The translations under genes were made by a program, and so were the position numbers. DNA of 64,000 bases from Bubalus kerabau (taxonomy: Eukaryota; Chordata; Mammalia; Artiodactyla; Bovidae). Location: the NCBI RefSeq assembly GCF_029407905.1, contig NC_073633.1, positions 26,612,501 to 26,676,500 on the forward strand, given 5' to 3'. Below, piece after piece: positions 1 through 10,916 of this stretch (position 1 is its first letter; every line of letters starts with the position of its first letter). Under the pieces are notes generated by a model. It worked only from the letters and a program-made list of their open reading frames with translations. It was not told the DNA's origin and ran no database searches.

Positions 1-739
1 GCAGTATATTTGTTTAATGAAATGTATGAGGACAACGTAAACTACACAGATATGTGGTACAAAAAGGTAGATATTTTGCAATGTGAAATCAGAAGCTGTG
101 TTAATGGACTTTTTCTGTTCTTTTCCATCAAAGTCCATTGATCTAGCTTGCATTTTTGATGGAACTTCCACCCATGTGTGGTTTTATAGCATTATTCATG
201 GGTCTTTTGGGAAATAATTGGTTCACTGAGTTAAGAAACTTTTATGTGTTGACATATTTCATTATACAATATCAAATATATCACAGGAGGTAATACAGCC
301 ACTAATATCTTTAATTCAGAACAGTACTTAAATACTGGGGAGCCTCCCAGCTCATAATGGCAGACACAATTTCCCTGAACTCTAGCTTTTCCCTGAAAGC
401 TTGGATTTTTATCATTAGCAACAATGGTCCATTGTTTTCTTGATGTGCAGGCTCCGTTTATTCATTTTCAAGAAAACGCATGATAACTACCCAAGTCTGA
501 ATAACCATAGTTTGCCTGTCAGTTATTCTTTCACGAAAAATGGTGTTTCATGAAAGAAAAAAGGCTAGTTCAGTTTGCAACTTAAATGACTACAAAAGAC
601 TTTCCCTTGAGATAATAAACTAATTTGGAGTGCAGCAGAAGTACTTAAGTGTACTTCCACTGTTGTTACACAGAATACTACAAAGACATAAACTTCAGTG
701 GAGATTTAATAAAATTAATAGTTTTACTGCTTTTTCAGT

Positions 740-1130
740 GTTATGGGCTGAACTGTGTCCCTCTCAAATCCATATGTTGAAGTCCTTACCCTTGGTAACT
801 CAAAATGCATCCTTCTTTGGAGGTAAGACCCTTAAAGATAAGGTAAAAGAGGCCATTTTACCTTAGACTGGCATCCTTATGAGAAGAGGAAATTTGTACA
901 CAGAAGAAGACACATACAGGATATATTATACACGTATAGGGGAAAGTCCACGTGAGGACAAAGCAAGAAGGTGGCCATCTCCAAGCCAAGAAGGACTCGG
1001 GAGAGATCAAACCTGTGGGCACTGTCATCCTAGATTTTTAGTCTCAGAACTGTGAGAAAATAAGTTTCTGTTGTTTAAACCACATAGTCTGTGTTATTTT
1101 CTTATGTCAGCTTAGCTAACTAATACAGTC
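740..1130 (+). repeat. ERVL-MaLR type LTR (MLT1/MST-like), copy A
   Basis: The block opens with a GGGCTGAACTGTGTCC-like start and ends with the AACTGTGAGAAAATAAG...TTTCTGTTGTTTAA region followed by TAATACAG. This is the recognisable pattern of an old mammalian-apparent LTR retrotransposon solo LTR. The same element is at the equivalent place in copy B, so it predates the duplication. It has no coding capacity. Confidence 0.75.
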
Positions 1131-4100
1131 AATTACATTGTTAATGGAAACTAGCCTTTTTTTATTTTTCCACCTGCAAATACATGGGAATGTAGAATGC
1201 AGTGACTGCTAATACGCTACTGAGGCTTCTGCCCTGATTCATGCTAAGTGACCAGCAGTTTTACCCACCAATGCTTTCACAACATGAAGGCAAATGCCAA
1301 AACAAAGAAAATGGTGAATATTATTGTGCCATTATCATGAATATAGTTCTGACCTCATGGACTCCCTGAAAATGTCTCTGGGCTCCTGGATGTCCATGGA
1401 CCGTACTTTGAGAACCACTTTCCTAATCTATGTGGTTTGTCCTGCTAGAGCTGCAATGGCAGCAGTCGACCCAGGCTTTTTTTACTTTGACCAGTTTCCA
1501 CTTGTTTGCTGGTGATTGGCAGATCGATTGTATCATATGCTTTGACTGTTGGATGAATAAGTGGTCAAGCCATTGTGAAAAGTGACTTTCCAATTCCTTG
1601 AAAAAGATGAAATTGCCTTGAATACTTTGGTGGAATCTCGAGAGTCAAGGACCACAGATCTGTATGTCATTTGCCTGTGGTTTGTTCTCCTTGGTGGTAC
1701 CCAGTGTCTCAGATGCTGGATCCATAGTGATGATGCTTTGGGGACAGTGGGAGGGCTCAGGGAAGGTCCAGAGTCTGATTACTTTATGTTCAGTACCCAT
1801 ACTATATTTCTACAGCAAAAGTTCACCCTTGCCATTATAAATAATGTTTACTTGCTTAAGCAACAGGTAGTTAGGATTGTGACTTGAATTTTTGGCAAAA
1901 CCATAAATATAAGTAATAGACTGACTTGGCTTTCATGGCTGATGGATCAAGCAATGCACTTAGTAACTGGACAGAAAATAAAAGGAGCCAGGCTTTTGAA
2001 TGCAGACCCATAGGAAGGCCCAAGAATGGATAAACCTGGTCAAGTTCCTCTCAGTCAAGGGGCCCCCAACACACTTTGACTTTCATCAAAACCTTCTTCT
2101 ACCTTCTTTGTGATGTCCACCCTGCTGAAGGAGAAGTGAGTTTGACAATCCACTGCTTGGAGTCCTTGGTGCATCTGTAGAAGTCTGGCACTGACCCAGC
2201 CCCACATAAATGGAAGACTGGATTTTAAGCTACAGTCATTATCTCAGATCTAGAAAGGCAGTGATTTTAAGGTACACTGCTTATGCCTATTTCTTGAATA
2301 AGAATAATCCAAATTGTGCAAGATCATCACTGGTGGTTTTCTCACTAATTCTACCTGTGTAGTCAGTGACAGAGTTCATTGTTGACTTACAAATATGTCA
2401 CATGGACATACAGTTCTAGTTTGTTAAAACACTTACAGAATCAGGATTTCTTTGAGCAGAGCAGTGTTGTTAAAAAATATGCTAATTTTCAAGAACCATG
2501 TTATACTTTTCACTGCTTAAACTTGCTGCAGATTTCTTAGGGATGAAAACATAAAAACGTTTTTATAAGTTTTTGATATATAAAGTTTTTGATATATAAA
2601 AAAGGGGGAGTAAAATTAGTATTTTTAGACTCATCACTTACTTCTAGTAATCATTAATGTTTGCTTTATTGGCTATTTTGGTGAAGTGTTTAAAAATAAA
2701 TAATAAGCACCATGACAATTCATTTCTAAACCCTTAAGCATACATTTTTTAAAAACAAAAATATTTTCTATATAACCCTAATACTACTACTTCACATCTA
2801 ACAAAGTTAACAATTCCCTAAAATCATTTAATAACTAGTCCATGTTAAATTTTCCAACAAAATGTCCTTTACAGATGGTTTTTGGAAACCAGAAGCCAGT
2901 CAAATACTATGTATTTAATTTGGTTTCCGAGTATTTTAACTTTCTTTAACCTGTAATAGTTATCATTCTACAGCATTCCCTCCATTATACTTGCGTTTTC
3001 TTTCATCACATTGATTATTGAAGGGACTGGAACTGTTGTCTTGTAGAATGTCTCACCATCTGGAATCGTCTAGTTGTTTTTTTGTGGAATCCTTTAACTT
3101 GTTCTTCTAGCTCCTTTGTCTCCTACTAGAACTAATGACTATAGGCTTCGTTTGTTTGTTTGTTTTTGGCAGGAATATTGTGAAGGGAGGTAGTGTCCTG
3201 TGTCATGCTAGGATAGCCATAATGACTTGATGAGGCTGATCCAGCACTAGGATAAGATGGAGACAGAAAAATCTATCTTTTGTAAAATTACATATTCCCA
3301 TTGTAATCAGCAGGTAATCTGAGATTTTGCAATGTTTTAAAACTTTTTCTTTTGGCTTGGAGTATATTTTTCTGCCTGATGTTTCGCATGCAACCAGAAG
3401 CTAGTCACATTTCTTCCTCCTGTAACTGCGAATGCCTCCAGTCTGCTATACAGAAAATGAATGTTATAAACTCATCATTAGATGCTGAAATATTAATATC
3501 TAAAAGAATCTGCTTTTTTTTTTTTAAAAAAATAAGTAACCTAAGGAAGATACATTACATTTCTGCTCTACAAATGAGAATTTCATAAAAAGTGTTGTAT
3601 TTGTGAATTGTTTATATTCCCTGAAATGGGATCTTCAGTTTTTATTTTGATCAAGCTGCTGTATTCTATCTTCTAAATCATAAGCTCAATTATTTTGAAC
3701 AACCTGGGAGGAAGCCTAGGTAGAGTTTTCTTTCTCTGTGCGCTGCTTTTTCTCTTATAGGCTCACAAAGAGTAACTGGAGCTGGTGTGGTAATTGGTGA
3801 TTGTAATCCCGGTAAGAAGGGGTTAATCCCTGTGCTCTAGGATCAGACACAAGCAGGGTCAGAAGAGTGAAGGAGAGGCCAGGACTGGTCAGCTGTTAGA
3901 CCTGTGGGATTCACACTGATTGATGCTCTGATTGAATAGAAATTTTTCTTAGTTCCCAGGAAGTATCTTTCAAAAACACATAATGTCAGTGGGTAGAGAC
4001 TGGTGGCGCCTCTACTCTGAGATGAGGAGGGAGCTTAGTGGCATTAGGTCAGAGAGATGATTCCTGACTCTTAAATAACATCCCCAGTCGGGGTAGGTTT

Positions 4101-4720
4101 TGTGGCATCTTCAAGGACCAGCTCAAGATTCATCTCCAAGAGCTTTTCCCAGCTAATTCTACCCAACAAGAATTTCTCAGCTACCCTCTCTTTGCTTGCT
4201 TTGTGATAACTCAGATTTTTCTTGTGAAAGGTCTGTGCTCTTCATTACACCACTGGGTTATTTGTCCAATGCTGCCTCGTAATGTCCTTCTGGTCATCTC
4301 TATTCCCTCACTTGTTAGTTTTCTCATCAGAAAGAGACACAAGAACTGTCAGGATTCGGGGATTTAGTGTCAGATTTTTCTCCTTGTAGATCTGCTTCTA
4401 GTTATGGTCTTTAGAACATGTTGGTGTATGACCCAGTGCACAGGCTATGGTCATCTTTATTTCCAGCCCTTTATTTCTTCCATGATTTTCTCTTTAATTT
4501 TGCCATTGGTATATGTAATAAATGTTGTTAAATTGTGGCGAGATTATTTATTTTGCTGACTTTGGTGACGCCTGTTCACATCCTGAGACTATTAGAGTAG
4601 ACACACAGGTAAATCTCTTTCAATAAAGGAGTCAGTGGGAAGGTAGTTTGTGTATTGTTTCCTCATGATGCTCAGATGTTGGCTCTTGATGCTGAGACAT
4701 ATGCAGTGGATAACACTTGG

Positions 4721-4759
4721 GATTTTTAAACAAATGCTTAGTACACTTCAACCTCTGAT
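4721..4759 (-). promoter_or_regulatory. Degenerate 3' 23-spacer RSS of TRDD2-like copy A
   Basis: On the minus strand the order is ATCAGAG (4759-4753), a 23-nt spacer (4752-4730) and TTAAAAATC (4729-4721). The spacer aligns well with copy B, but the heptamer lacks CAC and the nonamer is weak. It is probably inactive. Confidence 0.65.
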
Positions 4760-4766
4760 ACGTAGT
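4760..4766 (-). pseudogene. TCR delta diversity segment, TRDD2-like, copy A (3' signal damaged)
   Basis: This is the duplicate of the segment at 22241-22249. The remaining core is about 7 nt (ACTACGT). Its 5' 12-RSS is excellent, but alignment to copy B shows two bases lost at the core/3'-heptamer border. The 3' heptamer now reads ATCAGAG instead of CACAGAG, without the CAC triplet that RAG cleavage needs. The 23-nt spacing and a weak nonamer remain. Without a usable 3' signal the segment could accept a V or D join but could not then join J efficiently, so I call it a probable pseudogene. The exact core boundary is uncertain because the heptamer is broken. Confidence 0.75.
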
Positions 4767-4794
4767 CACAGTGAAACACAGTAGTACAAAAACA
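4767..4794 (-). promoter_or_regulatory. 5' 12-spacer RSS of TRDD2-like copy A
   Basis: The plus strand reads CACAGTG (4767-4773), 12 nt (4774-4785) and ACAAAAACA (4786-4794). The heptamer is perfect and the nonamer 8 of 9. The spacer is identical to that of copy B, including its internal CACAGTA. Confidence 0.87.
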
Positions 4795-6074
4795 GTCTTC
4801 TTCTTTTATCCTTTCCTTGGTAGCTCACCATCATCACACCTTGTCATCTAGAATACCTCAGAAATCTCCTTTCTCCAATGCTCTTATTGTGTTAATGAAA
4901 TAAAACTTAGTTGCAAAAATTATTACATTACACAAATTAATAAGTAAAACACGAAGTACCCAAAGGGTAAATGCACAAAGGACAAATGAAGAAAGTCACT
5001 CATTGGTTAACAGATTTAGAAAAATATTTTAACCCTCCAGAAATAAAAAATGTAAATGAAACATTAGCAAACCATTAAGAAATAACCAGGTTTTTAAGCA
5101 ATGTGTTGTTAGAAAAGTTGATGTTCCCAGTGGTGGTAAGATGTTGGTAATAATATTAATTGTTATATATTTTTCGGAAACCAATTAAATAATATTTAAA
5201 AAGTGAAAATATTCTTACTAGGTTGAGCAAATATTTCCACTTTGGGGAATTTACTGTGAGAAAATACATATGTGTTTGAATTTAAAGTGAGGTTTATTAT
5301 CCTCTGAGAAGACAGAGTCCCCTTATATTTGATTCAAATTCAAAAATATTATACAAAAAGCAGTATTATGATACTTTAATGGAATTCTTTGGTTTTACAC
5401 AGTTAAGTACAGTTTAGTGAAGACATATTCACCTTTAATGATCTTAATCAAGGTTAGTTCATGGATACTACTGGAAGTCAGCTGATGAGCTTAGTGATAA
5501 AGATGACTAGACAATTTAGTAGCTATTCTTGGGGTATGCTTAGAAATTATAAATGTTCAATATTGTTTAAATATATCTTTTAAAGTAGATCTTTTGCTGT
5601 GGAAATCATGAATATTCACTTACAGTCTAAATGGCAATCAAAAGTTCTGTTTTGTGAATAGATATTGGGGTTCAAATATGTTTTAGTGAAACCTTCATAT
5701 ATAGATTCCTAATGGGCTATATTTCAAACAACTTAGTTATAGGTGAATGTGATATCCTTTTAAAAAATGTTTGAAGATTAAAAGAACAGCTCTGCTGATG
5801 ACAATACATGGATTTGAGGTATCTGTGAGAATTTAAATAAAATTATATAAACAGAGTGGGAAAAAAGCTGTATTTCAGAACTAATATCATATATAAGGGT
5901 TTAAAAATGTAAATAATACTAAAGCAATATGTTAAAAATTTTAAGGTAGAATTGGACAAACTAGTGCTGATTTATAAGGGCGTATAGAGAGTCAAGTTGG
6001 CTCAAAATCTTTATTTTGAATCTTCTGAGAGAAAGTGGGGGACTTACTTCACTACGTATAATAAATACATACAT

Positions 6075-6330
6075 GGCTTCCCTGGGGGCTCAGCGGTAAA
6101 GAATCTGCCTGCAACTCAGGAGACACAGGAGACACAAGTTCTATCCCAGGGCCAGAAAGGTCCCCTGGAGGAGGGCATGGCAACCCACTTCAGTATTCTT
6201 GCCTGGAGAATCCCATGGACAGAGGAGCCTGTCTGGGCTATACAGTCCATGGGGTCGCAAAGAGTCAGACATGACTGGAATGACTGAGCACACACACAGA
6301 CACACACACACACATATGTATATACACATG
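6075..6330 (+). repeat. Bov-tA SINE with (CA)n tail
   Basis: The element reads GGCTTCCCTGGGGGCTCAGC at the tRNA-derived head, then the CCCCTGGAG...CTTGCCTGGAGAATCCCATGG body, then GGGGTCGCAAAGAGTCAGAC. It ends in a CA microsatellite (about 6288-6330). It is absent at the matching site of copy B near 23550, so it inserted after the duplication. Confidence 0.9.
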
Positions 6331-7779
6331 GCTTTCCCTATATACATACATACGATAATTTTAAATAATGTAAAGCTCTCTATAGATACACATTCATTAC
6401 AGCATTCTTTATTATAAGAAAATGTAAAAACTGATTGAACTCTAAATTATAAGGAAATTGATAAAACAGTGTGTTTCCAGATATGATGTTAATGTACTTC
6501 ATTAAATACTGATTATGAAAAGTGTCTAATAACACAGAAAATTGATTGTATAATGTTTAAAAAATACAGGTGCGTATGTGGAATACGATTACATGTACAG
6601 ACTATTAAATAATCTGTATATTAAACTTGAATGAAGCATATCAAAAGAGTAACTTTTGATATATAGTAGTTGCTTTTTGGTGGCAGTCCGGATTTTCTCT
6701 TGATGTAGAATAGTGTATTAAATTATAGGGAGGAAAATGCTCAGGCCATTGAGTTCTAGCTCCCAACCATGCAGACAATCTGCATGGTGTAATCACCCAC
6801 CTGAACTCATTCCCTGATAAGAATGTATCTTTCACTGCTGAATGGCTATCAACTGTTACAAAGCAATTCCTGCTATTGAAATGAAAACATTTAAAATCAA
6901 TCGTCTATCTTCCTGTCATCTGTCTGTCTATCATTTTTTCCTTTTTGGTCCCAGTTCAGCCATCTGCTGCAGAGAGGTTAATGTTCTCTGTCTTCCAGAA
7001 CACAGGGAGTGTATTGTCTGCTCTGAGCGATTCCAGACTCTCCTTGTCTGATCCACACTGAGCCTCCAAACAAAGATGAACTTCTATCTTTCATTATAGG
7101 CAGTGTCATCAAGCTTTGAAAATTCTGCCATGGTTGGTTTAGTCTTTAACTCATGGCTATTATCTCTATTAAATACGATGTTCCCTCCCTCCCACCCCAA
7201 CCTCAGAAAACCTAAAGTTACCATTGATTTCCATTGTTTCTTAAACCAGAATAAGCTGGTTTCAGGTCATTTTTTGATACCAGGTTTTGATGAGAATAGA
7301 ATAAAAGCATATGAGGGATGTGTTGGGGAGGACAGTCCAAGAAAAGGGCCCAGAAAGATGAGAAGGAGGAACCATGGATGACCTACTTTGCAGTTTGCAA
7401 AGGGCTGGCAGCTGGCAGCCGCCCTTTGCTACCACTGCCCAGATTTTTGATCATTCCAGCCACAGTGAAACACCTTATTTGGGGGGTGGAAACTGCAGGG
7501 TTAAAGAATTTTGTACCCTTGAATGCTCATATTTTCTTTCAGAAATGCTAAGAAAATACACATCTTGATATTGACCTTTTTATTTTCTAGGAATATCAAG
7601 TTAATATCAATTTAAATGATAAATAGTCTGAGTTCACAACAGTATTTTCCCTGGTACTAATACCTTTGTATTTTCCCTTGTACTTTGTTCCTGTGCTTCC
7701 TATTCTTTTCAGCTTTACTAAACAGATAGTGTGTGGAAAAACTCATTTGCTTGGGTCACAAAGGTAATGAAAGAAATCT

Positions 7780-7863
7780 GCATATGTGTATGTATAACTG
7801 AATAATTTTGCTGTACACCAAAGATTGTAAATCAACTACACTTCAATTAAAAAAAAAACAACA
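7780..7863 (+). repeat. Ruminant L1 3' tail, flanked by target-site duplication
   Basis: This short 3' end (ACTGAATAATTTTGCTGTAC, then TTGTAAATCAACTACACTTC and poly-A) is typical of cetartiodactyl L1. The flanks GAAAGAAATCT at 7769-7779 and 7864-7874 form a target-site duplication. The element is missing in copy B near 25585. Confidence 0.8.
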
Positions 7864-8667
7864 GAAAGAAATCTACAGACTTAGGGAAAGCAATCTTTCC
7901 AGACAGTACAATCTCTTCCAGACAGTTACAGTACAAAGACCACTTTGCAAAGCCTGGTACAAAGAAGGAATAACATTCTCATGAGCAGAATCCCCAGCCC
8001 CACTGTTTTGCACATGGAGAAAGAAGGTCCTGCTGCTCACGGCTTTGAAAGCCCATCCTGTGTGTGATCGCCACGTAGATTCAGATAATGAGATGGGCAA
8101 GGTCAGTGATTTAGGAAGGCATTCTGTCCAAGTTTTGGAGAGATTTATAGGTATGCCTGAAGTATATGTAAAGTTGTAATACTTGCTTTCAAATAATTTC
8201 CTTAACTTCCAACCTCTTAAATTTAACTGTAACTTAAGTTTCTCAAGTCCCAACAGGAAGCATTAAATCCCTGGAGATGCTCAAGAGTAAGTCTCTTAGG
8301 CTGTCTTTGGTCAGGTGTCAGATGATGGATGGGAACAGAGTGTGGGAATTTTTGAGAAGCAGGTTCTCATGCCCTTGCCCTGGTGGATGTTTCCTGGGTA
8401 GTTGGTGGTTGTGTCCCCCATCTGTTGGGAACTGGTCCAAAGCCAAAAGCTTTTGTTTTCTGAATAACAAAGGAACTCAAATGTGGGGTGTCAGGGGGTA
8501 CAGCAACCACAGGATGTGGACACTCTGGGTCTCTGGTGCCTCCTTAGGAAAACCTATCTGCTGGGTTAGGTGGGTGGTGAGAAGCCTGAGTCAGCAGGGA
8601 ACTTAAGAAGTTTCCCAGCACCCAGGTCCCATGCATCCCATCATTTCCCACCTCTCTCTTAGCACAT

Positions 8668-8879
8668 GGATTCCCTGGTGGCTCAGACGGTAAAGCGTCT
8701 GCCTACAATGCGGGAGACCCGGCTTCGATCCCTGGTTCGGGAAGATCCTCTGGAGAAGGAAATGGCAACCCACTCCAGTACTCTTGCCTGGAAAATCCCA
8801 TGGACAGAGGAACCTGGTGGGCTACAGTCCATGGGGTCACAAAGAGTCGGACACAACTGAGCGACTTCACTTTCACTTT
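8668..8879 (+). repeat. Bov-tA SINE, copy-A specific
   Basis: This is a full SINE from GGATTCCCTGGTGGCTCAGA to the CTTTCACTTTC tail. It is flanked by the direct repeat CTTAGCACATGG (8658-8669 and 8880-8891). Copy B has the empty site near 26380. Confidence 0.9.
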
Positions 8880-10549
8880 CTTAGCACATGGGCTTTTCCA
8901 GGGATATTAGCCAATGTGTATAGTCAGATCTGACTTCATGGATCAGTGTGATGACATCAACACTGTTGAACAAGGAGATCCTCCTTCAGATGTGGTGGAG
9001 ACAAGATGGTTTGGAAGGTGGAAGCCAAAAGCAATGGCAGAACCATCCTAGCAAACACTCTATCAGAAAGAAAGCCATTTAGGAAAGAAGTTACTCTATT
9101 ATTTCCTTCTGAAAATAGAGGTTAATAAATTTTGGTGCAAAACTATTTTCCTTCCATACACTCATTCTGCACTGATAGTTGAGTTAACTAGAATAGATAA
9201 GATGGAATCTCAGTTTCCATCACTGATTTTTCCATAAGCAGAACAATATACAAGAGGTGGGAGAAATACAACCAAATGTAAAAATACAGTGTTTAGAGAC
9301 CTGCTGCATATCTAGACTTGGAGCCTTTGCTTTGGAGAGAGGAGGAGATTTTACTCTGCAGTCAGATTCATTTTCTTCACTTTGAGTCTGAAGGTTAACG
9401 AAGACTATGTTGACTTGGTCCAGGTTATTTTTGAGTAGACCAAATCTGCCATATACATACATGATAGAATGACGTGTTGTATCAGAAAACACAAGCAAAC
9501 CAGAGCATTGGAGTTCTTTAAGGTGACAATGGTTCTTTCTTCCATTGAAAGCATATGATCTGAACAGCTCCCATTATGGTCCACAGAACTCCTGCTTCCA
9601 AGCCTTGCTCTGGAGCTTCATAAACCTATAAATTGTGTGAGTCTGAGACTCAGTTCTGAGCCTTTAGAAATATGATATGTAGATAACCCACTCTTTTTCA
9701 ATGGCAGATTCCAGTGATGTAGCAACTGGACCTGGATTTAGGTAGGAACTTCCAAGTTTTTCTGGGTTAGGCGCCAACAAATATCATAATATTTATGGAG
9801 TTCAGGCTCAGTGCTGAAAAGATCTTTCACTATCTTATCCCATCAGAATGTGCAAACTGATTCTCTGGAAACAGATCTCTGAGAAAATGCCAACTAACGG
9901 TGCAAGGTATTCCTAACCTTCCAGACCTGCACAGGTAGGGGTAGGACTGAGAAGCAAAAAGTAGGAATAGGAAGGCCTCTGTTCTGTATCATTTCCTGGT
10001 TGAGATGCAAATGGTCTGGGAAATGTCACTGTTGCAAGTTGTAAAACTCAGGGTGAGATATCCTGGGAGAAAGAACTGAGTGGTGGAAGTTTGCAGAGTC
10101 TCAGTACTGTGAGTAGATGATAACTCTTTGTGAGTAAAATATAGATTATAAGAATATAAAATGGAGGCTCAGGATCAAGATTAGAGAAATATATTGAGAA
10201 ATAAATGCAGCAATGGACACCGAGTCAATAGTTTGTTGTGGAACAATGACATGAAGAGCATGTTTTATGGTTGCTGTTTGTTCCAAGGTTTCCAAGCTTG
10301 AGCTCTTTGCTCTCATTTGATGCCTGGGATAACAGAGAAATGGAAGAGGAATCTCTCCATAGAGTTGTCTAAAGAAATGAAAAATTTTAATTTGTATGTT
10401 GACTTTGTAATGGAAATGAGAGAGCCCTTTGTGAGTTAGTTTCAGAAGGAAACACTGGAAACTAATCTAGAACATTTACAGAAAAAGATGAAATGCCATG
10501 CCTGGTGAATGGTCAGATTTAAACAGCTTGGAATATATAATTTTCCATC

Positions 10550-10672
10550 AGACTATTGAACATGAGTTTGAGCAGACTCTGGGAGATAGTTGAAGAACAA
10601 GGAATCCTGGCCAGCTGCAGTCCATGGGGTTACACAGAGCTGGACATGACTGAGTGACTGAACCTCAACATT
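10550..10672 (+). repeat. BovB 3'-end fragment
   Basis: The fragment matches the last ~120 bp of BovB elements elsewhere in the window (ATGAGTTTGAGCAGACTCTG, then CTGCAGTCCATGGGG and GACTGAGTGACTGAAC). It is absent from the matching copy B site near 28235. Confidence 0.75.
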
Positions 10673-10836
10673 GGTAACAAAATTTCAGTGAACTTGGGTC
10701 TGGCTGCCTTGAGTGGAGTAAAAATGGCAGCTGCCTTTTTGGTGAGGGTTCAGTAGGGAGATACAGGGGACAAGAAGTCTGAAGTCATGGTAGCCATGCT
10801 GAGAATTTCCCAGGGCAATTTCACTTTTACTCTTAC

Positions 10837-10875
10837 AGTTTCTGTAGAGGTCTCTTTGAAGTTTGTAATACTGTG
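10837..10875 (-). promoter_or_regulatory. 3' 23-spacer RSS of TRDD3-like
   Basis: On the minus strand, heptamer CACAGTA (10875-10869) is followed by 23 nt (10868-10846) and nonamer ACAGAAACT (10845-10837, 7 of 9). The spacing is exact and the CAC is intact. Confidence 0.87.
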
Positions 10876-10888
10876 GCTCCAGTCCAAC
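10876..10888 (-). other. TRDD3: TCR delta diversity segment, TRDD3-like (intact)
   Basis: The minus-strand core is GTTGGACTGGAGC (13 nt), the same length as human TRDD3 as I recall it. The 5' signal is a perfect heptamer and nonamer with a 12-nt spacer, and the spacer also matches the human TRDD3 spacer from memory. The 3' signal is CACAGTA, 23 nt, ACAGAAACT, resembling the human 3' flank. The segment lies in the spacer between duplicated copies A and B, about 94 bp from the copy A edge. It can receive V or upstream D joins at its 12-RSS and donate to J at its 23-RSS. The orthology call rests on the flanks more than on the core, which hypervaries between species. Confidence 0.9.
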
Positions 10889-10916
10889 CACAGTGCTACA
10901 GAGCTTTACAAAAACC
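10889..10916 (-). promoter_or_regulatory. 5' 12-spacer RSS of TRDD3-like (consensus)
   Basis: On the plus strand this reads CACAGTG (10889-10895), a 12-nt spacer (10896-10907) and ACAAAAACC (10908-10916). Both heptamer and nonamer are exact consensus, making it the strongest RSS in the window. Confidence 0.93.

Larger units (their letters stand above)
1..10782. repeat. Segmental duplication copy A (truncated by the window start)
   Basis: This block aligns collinearly and in the same orientation with copy B at 13190-28350. Matching landmarks are 1 with about 13190, 740 with 14513, 3800 with 19340, 4767 with 22250, 8280 with 25995, 9700 with 27430, and the right end near 10782 with 28350. By eye, similarity is roughly 80-92%. 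Copy A has its own insertions: a SINE at 6075, an L1 tail at 7780, a SINE at 8668 and a BovB tail at 10550. Between the named elements it is AT-rich non-coding DNA; I see no protein gene. Confidence 0.88.

Noticed and set aside
3160..3200. TGTTTTTGG followed by TCCTGTG, similar in copy B near 18180-18230
   Set aside because: Spacing is 26 rather than 23, the heptamer is poor and no partner CAC heptamer follows.
8668..8760. tRNA gene-like A/B boxes
   Set aside because: These are the tRNA-derived heads of Bov-tA SINEs, repeated throughout the window.
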